64,000 bases of DNA from assembly GCA_018136815.1 (NCBI GenBank), contig CM030938.1, forward strand, positions 4,169,448-4,233,447, in the 5' to 3' direction. How positions within the stretch are numbered: the stretch's first letter is position 1; each line of letters starts with the position of its first letter. The notes beneath the pieces are model-generated. The model was not told the origin of the DNA, searched no databases, and was given only the letters and a program-made list of their open reading frames with translations. This DNA is from Isochrysis galbana. Its lineage: Eukaryota; Haptophyta; Isochrysidales; Isochrysidaceae. Position numbers and translations under genes: made by a program. Of the stretch, positions 29,949 through 41,694 are shown in pieces.

Positions 29949-31172
29949 CTACACAATAGGCCCGCCGCACGCCTTCTCAATCATTTCCCAGAAAGCCGCC
30001 TTTTCTTCGTCGGTGGAGATCGTGTGCGCGTCACCCTTGACATACTCGGGCATGAACTTGCCTTGGCTGGCGATACACATAGGTGGGCCGAAGCCGCCGT
30101 GCTGGAACGAGGGCTGATACATGCTGCCGGATTCGACATCAGGCATCAGGCAAGCATGTGTCATCGGAAGGGCACCATCGTTTGCAGACTGGCCCCGTAG
30201 GAGGAACATCAGATGGATTTGCCAGGCCTTCATCGCGCCCATCTTCTGAGTGGTCTCCTGCGTCAAGCGGGCCAGCGCAAAGAGACCAGGTGAGAAGCGG
30301 GTGCGATTCGGGGGGTGCTGGGCGTAGGCGAAGGGCCCACTCCGAGCATTTGGCCTGCCCGCGGCCACAAATCGATGTCGGCTTGCCGGTTTCTTTACCT
30401 GTAAGTCGGTCGCGGCCAGCCCGGGTGCGACGCTCAGCGCCTTGACTTTGGAACCCTTGGCCTGGAGCTTCTCATGGAGGATCATTGCCGACATGGCGTT
30501 TGCGAGCTTGGTCTGGCCGTAACGCACCCATGCAGGAGGGATCGAAAACATGCCCTTGCTGACATCTCCTCCAAGCGGAGCCGGGAGACCGCCCGCCGGC
30601 ACTTTGTCAAAGAAGACCGGGAGAATCCCGCCGCCAATCTTCCTCGCACCCGAAGTCTGTGTGCAGATTCTCGCCTCGCCGCATAGTTCAGCTGCAGCCT
30701 CAAGAAGCGGCATCGCACCCTTGAGGAGGAGGAGCTGCGCGATGACATTGAGCTGCACTTCGCGATTGTACCCGTCTGCGGTGGTCTCGTCCGGCGACGC
30801 CATCACGCCTGCGTTGAGCATCAGCACATCGAGCGCACCGCCGCACGCCTCGCTGAGCTTGGGTGCAACAGCACGCACTGAGTCGAGCGAGGTGAGATCG
30901 CACTCGACCGTCACCACATGACAAGTGTCGGGTGCCGCAGCCTTGAGCATAGCTTCCGCCTTGAGCGCTCGCTCTGAGGCACGGTTCAGCAAGACTACCT
31001 TCGAGGCGCCAAGTCTGGCGGCGTTCATCGCGAATTTGAGGCCAAGCCCGTTACCTGTAGCTCCTGTGACTGCGACCACCTTATCCTTGGCGGCATCCGC
31101 TGGCTGCGTGGCTAGGTATTGCTCCGTGTATCTATCCCTGTCATAACTCGCCTGCGAGTAGTTGAAGCACAT
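29949..31172 (-). CDS. Short-chain dehydrogenase/reductase, two exons (360 aa)
   Basis: Exon 1 is 31172-30399, exon 2 is 30257-29949; the 141-bp GT-AG intron between them happens to stay in frame. The Rossmann motif TGATGNGLG (VVAVTGATGNGLGLKFA), the structural LNAGVMA block, active-site Ser (TQTSGARK) and YxxxK (RYGQTKLANAMSA) are all present. PGLAATDLQ follows, as in light-dependent protochlorophyllide reductase and WWOX/retinol dehydrogenase-like SDRs. The C-terminal exon (MPDVESGSMYQPSF ... FWEMIEKACG) is about 100 residues and not standard for the core fold. An NAD(P)H-dependent reductase is certain; the substrate is unknown. The only ATG consistent with the fold is at 31172 (the upstream TTG is not used). 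Confidence 0.85.
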   Translation of the reverse strand: MCFNYSQASYDRDRYTEQYLATQPADAAKDKVVAVTGATGNGLGLKFAMNAARLGASKVVLLNRASERALKAEAMLKAAAPDTCHVVTVECDLTSLDSVRAVAPKLSEACGGALDVLMLNAGVMASPDETTADGYNREVQLNVIAQLLLLKGAMPLLEAAAELCGEARICTQTSGARKIGGGILPVFFDKVPAGGLPAPLGGDVSKGMFSIPPAWVRYGQTKLANAMSAMILHEKLQAKGSKVKALSVAPGLAATDLQVKKPASRHRFVAAGRPNARSGPFAYAQHPPNRTRFSPGLFALARLTQETTQKMGAMKAWQIHLMFLLRGQSANDGALPMTHACLMPDVESGSMYQPSFQHGGFGPPMCIASQGKFMPEYVKGDAHTISTDEEKAAFWEMIEKACGGPIV

Positions 31173-31815
31173 CGCAGCCGGGCACAAGGGAGGCAAGTGC
31201 AGGGTGGCCCGGTACGAGCGGACGGAAGGGCAGAGCTAGCGGGGGACGAGAGCAAGAAGTCGACCTAAGAAGGCGGGGAAAGTGTGGGGGTGATCAGGGG
31301 CCGATGGGTGAGTTGGGGGGGGGGAAGGTGGTGGGGTGAGGGGGGGGGGTGGAGAGAGAGGGGGGGGAAGAGGGGGGCGAAAAGGAAGGGTGGGGGGCGG
31401 GTGTAGGAGGGGAGAGAAAGGAGGCAAGCGATGGAGGGCGGTAGAATTCGAGGCCAGGATGAAGGGGGAAGGTGAGGAGGCGCGCAGATGCGCGAGCGAG
31501 AGATCCAACCAAGCCCGTCAGAGCTGCCCGTCCGCAACAGAGTGTGAGAGAGTGGGAATGCAAGAGACAGTGGGAATGGGGAGGGGAGGGGAGGGGAGGG
31601 GAGGAGAGGGGAGGGGAGGGGAGGGGAGGGGAGGAGGAGACGGCGGGCAAGGGCGCGGAGGGGCGGAGCAACTGAGGGCAGAGGGCGAGAGAGGCGGCAC
31701 CCCCACTGGCCGATGGATCGATCGGCAGCGCCGACAAGACGGAGAAAGAGAGAGAGAAGAGAGGCGGAAGAGAAGAGAGAGAGAGAGAGAGAGAGCGAGG
31801 GGGGGGGGGGGGGGG

Positions 31816-31859
<44 letters not shown>

Positions 31860-31905
31860 AAGAGAGTACTCCATAGATTAAAGTAGAGAGACAGGACGAG
31901 AACAA
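31173..31905. repeat. Purine-rich leader: GGGGA repeats, (AG)n and poly-G
   Basis: Includes about ten GGGGA/GGAGA words at 31575-31635, an (AG)n run at about 31775-31795, a G run of about 20 near 31800-31818 and (AG)n to 31856. On the coding strand of the SDR gene this is a homopyrimidine tract. Confidence 0.9.
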
Positions 31906-33860
31906 AGAATGGGAGGAGAAGAGAGAGAGTCTAGGCTCTCTGTGTGTGTGGTGTCTCCTCGCTCCCTGTGTATTTTCTTCTTCCCTCCTAGACTCCTTCT
32001 CCGCCTTTCACTCTCTTCTTCTAACACACACACACACCCCTATACTCTCCACCCTCAATGATGACCCCCTCCCCACGCACACAAAAACAGAATGTAGAGG
32101 AGATCATCATCCCTCTACTCTACTCGGTGCACTCTGATTCCTTCTCAATCTTCCTCTCCGGAGCGATCACATCATTATTATTCCCTCTCTCTTCTTTTTC
32201 CTTCCCCTCTTCCTCTCACCTCTCTCTCTTCATGGAGCAATGCCGCGAGTCTCTCTCTCCCCCCCCCTCTCTCTCTGACCTCTCTCGCCCACAAAAAACT
32301 CAATTAAATGGTAGAATTAAAACGAGGGCGGTGTGATTCTCTCCCCCCCTCGTCCTCTCTGTGCTCCTGGCTCAAGCCCAAGCTGCGGCGGTCTCTCCGC
32401 GCTCCGCGCATCATCGTCCTGCTCGAACTCGACCTCATCCTCGAGCTCGAGCTCCTCCTCCTCCTCGGACGACTCGATAACATGCGGCTATGGGAGCGGC
32501 GGGGCGAGACCATGCACCATGCCGAGCGCGCGCTTCCGCTTCCGCGCCCCCCCCCCCCCTTCCCCGGTCCCCTTCCCCTCTCCCCCCCCCCGTATAGCGC
32601 CCTTGTGGATCCCTTCTCTCACCTAAATTTCGCGAAATTTCGCGCGAAATGGAAATGGCGCGCGGCATAAGGGCCCCATTTCTTTTAAAAAACCCGAAAT
32701 CTGTGCCCTGTACCCCTCCCTCCTCCCTAGCATCTAGCATACCTTTGCTTGTTGGCGGATGGAGCGAACGAGGAATTGTTTTAGGCCCGTTCATGTGTAG
32801 GTAGTGCGGGGATAACACGGGACCGCTACCCCTTTGTGCGCCACCACACACAAAAACCAGCGGGCCTCTCTCTGTCTCCCTCCCCTCTCTTCTCCTTCCT
32901 TCTTCCTTCCTTAGTTGAGGACTGAATAGCGTACCAGTCGCGGGTAGGGAGGGTTCATGCGCCCCCTTCCATCTTTTGTACTTCTCCCGCCACTAGGTTT
33001 CCCCGCGCGTCTCCCTCTCGGTCGCCACGCTCCGGTCCCCTCTCCCCTTCCCTGTATCGCGCCTTCATTCCGTCCACCCCCATAGGTCTTTCCGCGCGAC
33101 TCCCTCTCCGTCGCCGCGCCCAGTTCCCTTCTCCCTCACGTCGCCCCGAATCAATCCGTCCTCCCTCACCCTTCCCGTCCCTCCCCGAGTGCTTCCTTGA
33201 GTTTCCGGCCCCCTTTTGTCTATCTCTTTCCCGCGCAATTCCCTTTCCCCCCGCGCGTGATATCTCCCCCGGTGTCTTCCGTACGCTCAGCGTTGTCGCT
33301 CGAGCGCCCTGTGTCCCCTTCTCGTGTCTCTCCTGCCCTCGTCCTCGATCCGTGCTGTCGCATGTCGTCTGGGAGCGCCCGCTCGTCCTCGGCCCCCTTG
33401 TCGCGTGCTTCCCCCGCCCCCCATGGCACGCATCCCATCCCGCTGAGAGGCTGTACTTCACATGTTACATACATCAGCCCCTCCACCTCCATACGCTCCA
33501 CAGCCACAGCTCCACTCCTCTCACAACAGTACCTATTAGATGTGATACCGAATAAAAGCAAGCCGCCTTCCCCTCGAGCTATTTCCCCCCCTCGGGTTTA
33601 TAATGCGGACGGCCATGCATTCTGCCCAAGGGCGACCCGGTGACGGCAAGGGGGATCACTCCTCACTTCACAGCACCGATCCACGGTTTGCGGTGCATTC
33701 ACTGCTGCTAGATGTTGGGATCGATAGGAGGGCAGAGCCGTGCCCATATTCTAGCACGTTAGCTCATGGCCAAAGCGACTACACAATAGTGTCAACAAGA
33801 CGGAACGAGCCGCGCCCACGAGTCATCAACACCGAGCCCTAGCGCGAACGGGAATAGTTG
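31906..33860. repeat. Intergenic; pyrimidine-rich; 32990-33320 is a dispersed repeat shared with 41950-42260
   Basis: 32990-33320 (CCCCGCGCGTCTCCCTC, GAGTTTCCGGCCCCCTTTTG, TCGCTCGAGCGCCCT) recurs in direct orientation at about 41950-42260, within the minus-strand LINE copy. On the minus strand at about 32400-32470 an acidic run (ESSEEEEELELEDEVEF) is encoded, but no gene structure supports it. CGCGAAATTTCGCGCGAAAT palindromes occur near 32630-32650. Confidence 0.55.
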
Positions 33861-33869
33861 TCCGTCGGC

Positions 33870-34023
33870 ATTTTCAAGTACAGCCGCCAATCTCACGCTA
33901 CTGCGAAATACAAGGGCAAGCATGACTGACGAAGATGGGGTGAGCGACCTCAATCTCCCGATTGGCCCGACGACCGCCTTGCGGTTCACAACGTTCATGA
34001 GGGAGCTTCTGGCTCCCCGTGAG
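33870..34023 (+). pseudogene. Possible SAM-domain exon or remnant
   Basis: The frame around ATG 33922 reads ANLTLLRNTRASMTDEDG then VSDLNLPIGPTTALRFTTFM. The phrases TDED and LNLPIGP with spacing to a leading LxLL helix match the C-terminal half of a SAM domain, a helical protein-interaction module. No neighbouring exons were found on this strand, so it is a fragment or an isolated exon. The call rests on one motif. Confidence 0.35.
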
Positions 34024-34433
34024 GGCACAAGTCGTCACAAGGAGCTCTCTCACCGGAAACAATTGCTGTCATAACCTATCCTCGCTGGTCAACGAGCCGA
34101 TGTGGGGAACGCATGAGAAGAGGATGATTGATGTGTGGTGGCGCGTGCCTACACGTGCATTACGACACTATCGCCTAGATGTGCGCCATCGTCCCTTGAC
34201 AACCACCAGGTTTCGGCATTTCACTTGCAGCTGTCGCAAAGTCGACTGGTCTCGCCGCACTGCAACTGTACCGGAACGGACACCAGTCGGCGACGTGATA
34301 CCAGTCGCGATAGGTGCTCGTCGAGCTGGTGCGCGACAGAGGGCTCCGTGGGCCCCCGCCATATCGCTAGCTCCTCGATTGCTCCCCCGAAGGCTAGGGC
34401 CGTCCTACCGGCCGACGCACGTAAGCCCCGTGC

Positions 34434-35507
34434 TCAGTTGTCTCTCAACTTGTCGACACGCCGTGTCAGCGTACTCAACTCCCTGCGCAGCTCTTCTTGC
34501 ACCTCCTCGGCGGCAGCCGCCGTCTCCGACACCAGTCGTTTCAATGCGGTGAACGTCTCGGCCACCTCAGTAGCCTCTTCCTCCGATCGGTTGCGCGCCC
34601 GCCGCAGCTCGAGAGCCGCCTCCTCGACCGCCTCAGCCAGCATACCCAGCTGCTCGTCTACATTACGCGCGCGACGAGCTGTCTCCTCGCGCTGCGCATC
34701 CTCGCGCTTTCCCTGCGACCTAGCCAGTTCCTCGAGTTCTTTGCGCAACTTCTCCTGGAGAGCTGCACACTCCTTGGCGCTGGCCTGCTGCAGCTGGTCG
34801 ATCTGAGCGGCGAGATCACGGTCGATGCCCTCGAGCGCCTGACAGCGCTCGGCTAGGCCGCTCTGCTGCAGTGTGACCTGCTGCACCTCGCTCAAGATGC
34901 CCTGGAGCGCCTTCTCGTGTCGCTTGCAAGTGATATCAAGCACGTCCACTCCTGAACGGAGTGCCGCTAGCTCAGTATCGGCAGCGGCGGCGCGCTGTTC
35001 GAGCGCATGTGTCCGCTTGAGCTGCGCATCGGCAGCCAGATTGGCGGCAGCTCTGGCCTCGCGCCCACCCCCCGCCTCGGCCACGGCGAGCTCGAGCGCG
35101 TTGAGCCTCGCCACAACACCTGAGTGCCTCGCGCCGGCAGCCTGTTCGATCAGCGATCGCAGCTCTGCGACAGCCTCCCTGACGGTGGCGCGCTCCTCCC
35201 TTTGGCTCGCCCGGATGCCCTGAAGCTCTGCACGCATCTGCTCGTGCGACTCAATCAAGTCGGAGACTGAGTCCTGAAAGACAAAGGGCAGTTCAGCCAC
35301 GGCCGACGAGAGCGCCGACAGCCGCGAGTGCAAGTAACTCGCTGCTTGCGCCGCGTCTGCGGAGGCGTTTGCGGCAGCGATCGACTGGGCAGACTGTTGT
35401 TCGACGGCCAAGCTCAGCTTGCGCAGCTGCGCCTCGTGGTTCACGCGCGCCCATGAGGCGAGCGTGTGAGAGAGAGGAGGTGGCACTCGCGCCACCGGAG
35501 GCGCCAT
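34434..35507 (-). CDS. Long coiled-coil protein (357 aa), function unknown
   Basis: Single frame; the ATG complementary to 35505-35507 (MAPPVARVPPPL) is preferred because sequence upstream is a poly-G/C run. From about residue 30 to the end the protein is a continuous Ala/Glu/Leu/Arg heptad pattern (for example ERCQALEGIDRDLAAQIDQL and EEAALELRRARNRSEEEATE), with no membrane segment. The C-terminus ends TLTRRVDKLRDN. Possible cytoskeletal or flagellar role; unproven. Confidence 0.75.
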   Translation of the reverse strand: MAPPVARVPPPLSHTLASWARVNHEAQLRKLSLAVEQQSAQSIAAANASADAAQAASYLHSRLSALSSAVAELPFVFQDSVSDLIESHEQMRAELQGIRASQREERATVREAVAELRSLIEQAAGARHSGVVARLNALELAVAEAGGGREARAAANLAADAQLKRTHALEQRAAAADTELAALRSGVDVLDITCKRHEKALQGILSEVQQVTLQQSGLAERCQALEGIDRDLAAQIDQLQQASAKECAALQEKLRKELEELARSQGKREDAQREETARRARNVDEQLGMLAEAVEEAALELRRARNRSEEEATEVAETFTALKRLVSETAAAAEEVQEELRRELSTLTRRVDKLRDN

Positions 35508-36009
35508 CCCGGCGAAGGCGCCAAAAACGAGAGGGGGGGGGGGGGGGGGGGAGGCCTGGTTAAAAATATGTGACACACTGGGGCCCTACTTAATTAACTA
35601 CTTAGTCCTATTGCAAAACTATTGCGGATTGCGGCCGCCCAAACCCCTCTAGAGGCATGAGCTTCGTAGAACGGCCCGCTTCGTGAAGCGGCCCGCGACG
35701 TTCCTCATGGCTCCCACGCCCAAGCCCAAGCCTCCCTCGCTCCAAAAGATGCCCAAAGGGCAAAGGGCAAACAACAAACAAAGGGCACTACACTGTGCAC
35801 TGGCACTGGGCAGGCTCGTGACAAGGCACAAGGCCAACGATCTTCGAGAGAGAGCGCGAACTCGCCGCGCATCGTTTAAAACTCGTTTAGCATTTGAGGT
35901 ATGCCATCTAGTGTGATCGTGTCAATATGTTACGTGCCCTTGGCCCTTGGAATGCGTTCCTTTGTTGTGATACCTGTGGCAACCTCAAGACTCAAGAAGG
36001 GAGAAGGGA
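35508..36009. other. Intergenic; poly-G run at 35533-35552
   Basis: The G run is a C run on the coding strand of the coiled-coil gene. No other feature. Confidence 0.5.
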
Positions 36010-36375
36010 GTGAGTGAGTGCAACTAAGTTTATACCTTATTCGCCCATGGGGGGGCACGAGCCCCCCCCCCCCCCCTCTCCACTCCTCCCCTGCCATGGG
36101 GGAGGAACCACCCATGCTCCTGGCGCGCCTGATGGCTTCCCAGGAGCCCATTGCCATTGCCCACTGCCCACTCCCACTGCCCTGCTCCCTGCTGATCCAC
36201 TCTCTCAATGGTTAGTATGGCAGGCTCGCCTGCCTCGCGCGTCCTGGCCTGTCGTGGCCCTAGCTGTGAAACACAGGAACAGTGTTTTTGTTCGGAGGTC
36301 AAAAACAGTGATTTTCACCGTGTTTCAAACCTCAAACTCCCTCCTTTGTGGCCACCGTTTTTCGGCGGGGGCCAA
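36010..36375. repeat. Two adjoining dispersed-repeat fragments
   Basis: 36010-36210 is the inverse of 14385-14560 (ACTAAGTTTATACC, GGGGCACGAGCC, ATGGGGGAGGAACCACCC). 36265-36375 is a direct copy of 1935-2050 (CGGAGGTCAAAAACAGTG, CCACCGTTTTTC). The junction near 36215-36260 may be a nested insertion. Confidence 0.65.
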
Positions 36376-36809
36376 AGGCCTCCTTTAAGGGGCGCGCGCG
36401 GCGCGCGCACTCACGCACTCACACATCTATAGCCACGGTCCCTCAGCCGTCGAAGGGCTACGGTCACTCAGCACTAAGGTTATACTAACACAGCAATAAA
36501 GCTCTGACGACTTTCCTTTCCTCCTCGGGATACTTTTACTTTTACTTTTAGGCCCTTCACAGCAAATTCTTGCGACGCAATTGAGAGACCACACGTCCCC
36601 CTATGACTTTAAAGTAAAGAAAGGCTTCTACGGAAGGATAGAAGAGATGGCCTACTGCTCTCCTTCTCGCCGCGCAGCCCGCGAGCGCCTCGCACGCGCC
36701 GCCCGACTGACCGACTCTCTTCCTCTTCCTCTCTCTCTCTTCCTCTCTCCCTTCCTCCCTCCCTCGCTTGCTCGCTCGCTCGCTCCTCTCCTCTCCCCTT
36801 TCCCCCTCA
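36376..36809. other. Upstream region of USP; CT-rich leader at 36715-36806
   Basis: Pyrimidine-rich (CTCTTCCTC words) directly before the ATG at 36810. An ACTTTT repeat (TTTTACTTTTACTTTTAGG) lies near 36531-36551. Confidence 0.55.
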
Positions 36810-39800
36810 ATGCCTCTCTCTTCTCGGCAGCTGCGCTCACTGCTGCTTGAGCTCGGTCAGTCCCACCTGCTCGAGGGCTGGCCCGCCAACCACTCTGTCG
36901 AGGATGAGGAGCGCTTCTTCTCGCAGATCTCAGCCCTCGATGCTGCGTGAGGCCAGGACCCCAGGGAAAATAGAGAGGGGCGGTGGGGGGGGCGGAGAGA
37001 GAGAGGAGGGGAGGGGAAGGGATGGGAGGGGGGGGGGTATTTAGGGGAAGAGAAGGGGAAGGGGGGGGGAGGGGTTCGACGGGGGAGAGTATGGGTGTTG
37101 GGGCAGCAACGGGAGCGAAAGCCGCACCAGAGCGCGCGCACACACACATACCTCGCATTCAGCTGCGAGTTGTGGCTCGCGCACCTCGATGTGGAATCGG
37201 CTAGGCGCCTGAAGGGGCGGTGTTGAGGGGGGAGCGCCCACCCACATCTGCCCACACCCTTCTCTCCACAGCTTGTGGGAGCGTGAGCCAACGGGGAGGG
37301 GAAAGTGTGTAAGTATGTGAAGAGCACGCATGAAAGCAGCGCAAGGGTAGGTAATGATAGGGGACGCGATCTAAGCCGGCCTCTCCCGCCCGGCATCGAC
37401 CCTTTGCCCTCCAGCTACCCCGGCGGGCTCAAGGCGTACGTGACCAACGGACGCAAGCTCCTCGCGGATTCCAAGGCAGGAGTGAACCCGCTCGAGGGAT
37501 GGGTGCCAGAGGTGCCAGTGGGCGAGACGCTCACTTTTGGCACAAGGGAGTTTGACGAGGCCGAGGCAGATGGGCTTGTCCACCTCTCCGACGGCCGGTG
37601 TGCTTTTGTTCTGGTGTGCTTGGCCACCCCGGCCCCAAACGCTGGACATCGAAGGCGCAGACAGCTCAGCTCCCAAACCACCGATCGCCGCTCCTCCGCT
37701 TCATATGCCAGGTCGCGGGCGGGTTAGGAGAGCGACTGGGCTACAGCGGCATCAAGGTCGAGCTCCCGTCGCAGCTCACTACTGAAGACACCTATCTCCA
37801 ATTCTATATCAAGGCCATCCTAGCGCTGCAGGTGTGCTCTTGAGGCGTGACGATACGCAGGCGCTCTTTTGGATTCCCCCCATTTGCGGCCCTCGGGTGT
37901 AGGGTTGCGAGCGAAAGCCATGGCCCGGAGTGAGCTTACTGTCGCCTGCTGTGCGCATCCAGCCTAGTCGCCACGCACCAGTGCGCAGGGTGTCCTGCCA
38001 CGCCCAACGACAATTTTGGCGTGAGCTCGCAGCTGCACCGTCTCAGGCCGGCGGCAAGCCACTTCCCCTCGCTATAATGACCTCGGGCGATACCGACCAG
38101 AAAACCCGCTTGCTGCTGGAACGTAATGGCTACTTCGGGATGAAGAAGGAGCAAGTCACTGTCGTCAAACAAGAGAAGGTGGTGCCATACCCATGCAGAC
38201 CTGCTGAGCTCGCCCTATAGCGTGTGGCGCGGCCGGGTATCACCTCAGCCCCCCCCCCCTCGGGCGCTGAGTGCGCCCACCAGGATCACGTCTTTGAATG
38301 TGTGGACGAACCCTCGCACGACCCAATTAGGTGCCCTGCCTAGCCGACAACGAGGGTCGTCTTGCTGCGGACCCGAAGGACCCCTTCCAATTACTAACTA
38401 AGCCGCATGGGCACGGCGATGTCCATTACTTACTCCACAAATCGGGCACCCTCCAGGTAGGCAGCGCACGCTCTCGCGCCAGCTCTCGTTGGCTGAGCAG
38501 GGGGGCCACGCCTGCGGCTCACCTCACATGCCGCAAGCCATTGCTCGCAGCCAAGTCCCCAGCCCTCGCCCTGCACTTGTCACGGACCTTCTCGCGCCCC
38601 CGCAGTCATGGCTGTCAGCCGGCGTGGGGTGGGTCTATTTCTTCCAGGACACCAATGCTCCAGCATTGCGTGTGCTACCCGCCACCCTGGGCGTTTCGGT
38701 GCACAAGAAGCTCCAGGTCAACTCGGTCTGCGTGGCGCGTACGCCGGGAGAGTCCATCGGCGGCATCATGACGCTGAAGCACAGCGACGGGCGTATGATG
38801 ACGGCTAATGTGAGCAGCGGGCGATGGCGGCGGATAGAGCTACGCCGGGGAACGTGCAACGCTGAGCAAGGGGCGAGCTTGCCCTACTGTGACTCACGCA
38901 CCGATGCTGACCACCCTTAGGTGGAGTACAATCAAATCGACGCGCTCCTCAAGTCGACTATTGAGCCACGTGGCGACGTTGCTGATGCCACTGGCTTCTC
39001 GCCTTGGCCAGGCTCTATCAACCAGCTCCTATTTTCCCTCCCTGAGTACGTGGAGAATCTCGTCAATTCGGGAGGTGTGCTCGCGTGCCTCGCGGTTCAG
39101 TGCTCCAAGTACTATTCAGCTATACTTATGCATCCAGGGAGTCGTCCCGGTTATGGCTGCCTCATTTCGCAATACGGAAGTATGAATATAGAGGCAGTAC
39201 TCGATTTGCGACTGATGGCAGTCTGCCCACGCTCGAGCGACGAGCTAGTACGCCCAAATGCGGCACAGTTGTTGGCAACCTTCTTGCCCCACCCCACTTT
39301 GTCCGCGCACTCGCTTGCTACGTGCGCTGCAGGCATGATGCCGGAGTTTGTGAATCCCAAATATACCGACGGCACGAAGACCAAGTTCAAGTCGCCCACT
39401 CGCCTCGAGTGCATGATGCAAGATTACCCGAAATCGCTAGGCCCTGACGCACGCGTGGGCTTCACGGTAGTGGCGGGCGCTACCACATTTTCCCCCGTCA
39501 AGACTAATCTCGCAGATGCACGCGCGAAGTCGAAAAAGGGAGAGCCCACTTACTCGGCGGGTGAGCCTGCGCTCCTCCACTCCTTCCCGACCAATGGAGC
39601 TCTCTATACAGCGGCTCTAAATACAACTGCACAGGCTTCAATGACGCGCCGGCTGCCCCTCAACCTTTTCTGCCTTAGCATCCGGCGAGGCCGACCTTTA
39701 CGCTTCAGCGTGCGAGATGCTCGCCGCATGTGGCGTCCGGCTGCCACCTCCCGGCCGCGTCTACCGCTCGGGCGTCGGAGTCGTGGATACACCGCGCGTC

Positions 39801-40499
39801 GTAATTGACCCGAGCTTTGGCCGATCGCTTAATGTGCGGCACATTCGATCGCGCGTGCCTTTTCAGCGCTTCTCGGCCGCTTTCACAATCATATACCCGG
39901 GGGGGATGGGGGGGGGATGGAGGCGCTTCGCCCTGCCCAAACCATCCGTTCCCGGTCGACCGGCCCTCACAGGCATGGCGTTCTAAGTTCCCTACCCCTT
40001 CCGAGGTCTACCTCGCCCCTAAATCGACACTTATCATGGAGGGGTCGCTCGAGTCAGTTAAAATCGAGGTGCAAACGCGCGTGTGGCTGCCTCGCGGGGC
40101 ACCCCTGCGATATCGACCTGCCGCCTCGAGGGGGATGTTAGTATTTTTCCAACCAGACCCCCCTCCCCCCCCAACTCACGCCCTCAGTCGCTTTCACTAA
40201 CGGGCACACTTCGAGTACGTGTGGTGCCCGGTGCACGCGTCAACATCAAGCGCCTGCACGTCAACAACGCCGGCTGGGAGTTTGAGGAGATCGATCCCGC
40301 CGACACCTCCCACCCCGAGGCTCTCACTATCCGTGGGTACAGACTACGCAAGCTTGAGGCTCGTGAGCTCGTCTTTGACCGCCCGGGCGTGTACACCATA
40401 GATGAGGTGCCGCCGGTGCACCTCCAAGCCGCCGCAGGCGCTGCGGCTATGCTTGTCGCAGTGATGGCGGGAGTTGTTCTCCTCTCCCGCAAGCTGTGA
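36810..40499 (+). CDS. USP: UDP-sugar pyrophosphorylase, eleven exons, with C-terminal membrane segment (620 aa)
   Basis: Exons: 36810-36946, 37415-37613, 37712-37831, 38047-38178, 38331-38456, 38606-38809, 38921-39074, 39333-39560, 39679-39833, 39973-40068, 40188-40499. They sum to 1863 nt (621 codons) with matching phases; all introns are GT-AG. The enzyme makes UDP-sugars from UTP and sugar 1-phosphates. Visible motifs: [32 protein letters not shown]; the nucleotide loop [10 protein letters not shown] (residues 113-122); [14 protein letters not shown] (to 196); KPHGHGDVH (HGHGD 222-226); [46 protein letters not shown]; then the C-terminal beta-helix ([20 protein letters not shown]). Length equals plant USP (about 614). 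Unusually the last about 25 residues are a hydrophobic helix ([20 protein letters not shown]) ending RKL, suggesting a tail anchor. The exon 4 acceptor is the least certain (an alternative at about 37973 would add residues). Confidence 0.92.
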
Positions 40500-41099
40500 A
40501 GCAAATTGGTCATCGCGCCATAGCACGCAGGATCGATCCGCGAGCTCTCGCGCTCCTTAGCATCGTTGTTGCACATCTTGAGGATGGTTCTAGCGAATTG
40601 ATCGCCACCAAGATGCACTCTTCGCGTCCGTCGCATATTGTTGGTCGTGTGGCGCGACATTGCTCACGTGGCGCCTCCTCGTGACTTGCGTCTAACGTCT
40701 AGTGCACGCATAGCTACCATGGCGTGTACGACGTAGGCAATAGAACACCTGCCTTGGAGTGGTCTTGATGGGCGTGTCTTCACACGGTATGATGATGTGC
40801 GTGTGTTTGTTTTGGGGCAGACGTCTTGTTCGCTTGCTCGTCACCGAGCCCGTGGAAGTTGGACACGCCTTGTTTGAGCGATTACACCTCACATGTAGAG
40901 GAACAGGCACGTCGGGCCGTTCAGGCAGGCTCCCGCGGTTTTCTTGTGTGGGTGGAGATGGCAGCGGATCGTGTGCACTTGTTGCTTGTTGTCGATCCAC
41001 GCGCCCGGGATGCCGTGCGATAAGTCATAAGTTGCAGCGGACTGCGCGCTTGTTGCTCAGGCACAAGCCTTGAGTGAAGCGTGCGCATTGCTTGTAGCC
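40500..41099. other. Intergenic, no supported gene
   Basis: Short frames only. The 3' end of USP is expected here. Confidence 0.4.
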
Positions 41100-41325
41100 C
41101 GGTCACTCACTATGGGGGTGCGGAGGGCACCAGTTACCAGTTACAATGGATGAATGAAGGGCTACATAAGCCCCCTATGGCTTCCGGTAGGATGGATCAG
41201 CAAAAAAAATTGGGAGTTCTCCGGCGAAATTTTCGAAAAATACCGAATTTCAGGCCATCGAAGGCGGTGCGCGAAATGCAGGCGGGCCCCCCTCCGGTAT
41301 ATTTTTTGTGAGGCCCCCCTATAAA
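41100..41325 (-). repeat. Dispersed repeat, inverted copy of 6332-6545
   Basis: See the entry at 6332. Here it directly precedes a LINE head, whereas at 6332 it does not, so the two repeats are independent units. Confidence 0.8.
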
Positions 41326-41329
41326 ACTA

Positions 41330-41694
41330 TCGTTATAGTTTTAGCGATGGAGCGCGCGCCGACCGCTCCCACCTCCCAGCCCCCTGCCGTCACGACGCCC
41401 CACCGGGGCCGCCCCAAGCCGCCGGAGCCGAAGCGCTCGCAGGCCTCAGCCCCACCAGACGCGGACGTCGACATGGCCCCGCCGCCTTCGCCTCCCCGCC
41501 AGGCCCAGCAGCAGGGAACAGGCCTCGCTCGGCAGCAGCGCCCTCATGGTGAGCTCGACCCGGTGTCCTGGGACCGAGCTTTTTTGTATTATTTGATGTT
41601 GCTGGGCCTTGTGGGTTCAATCTTTACGGGAGCTGAACCCGAACCGATAAGCGGCCTTTCGTCTTTTGTTTTCAATCTTTACTTGGGGAGCTGA
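41330..41694 (+). mobile_element. LINE head fragment with an unrelated body
   Basis: It starts with an ACTATCGTTATAGTTTTAGCG motif and an ATG at 41350 encoding the MERAPTAPTSQPPAVTTPHR head. After QQQGTG (about 41520) the sequence departs from the 42689 copy, and the frame ends at 41694. Confidence 0.75.

Noticed and set aside
32400-32470. Acidic minus-strand run ESSEEEEELELEDEVEF
   Set aside because: It looks protein-like, but frame breaks on both sides and no exon structure could be built.
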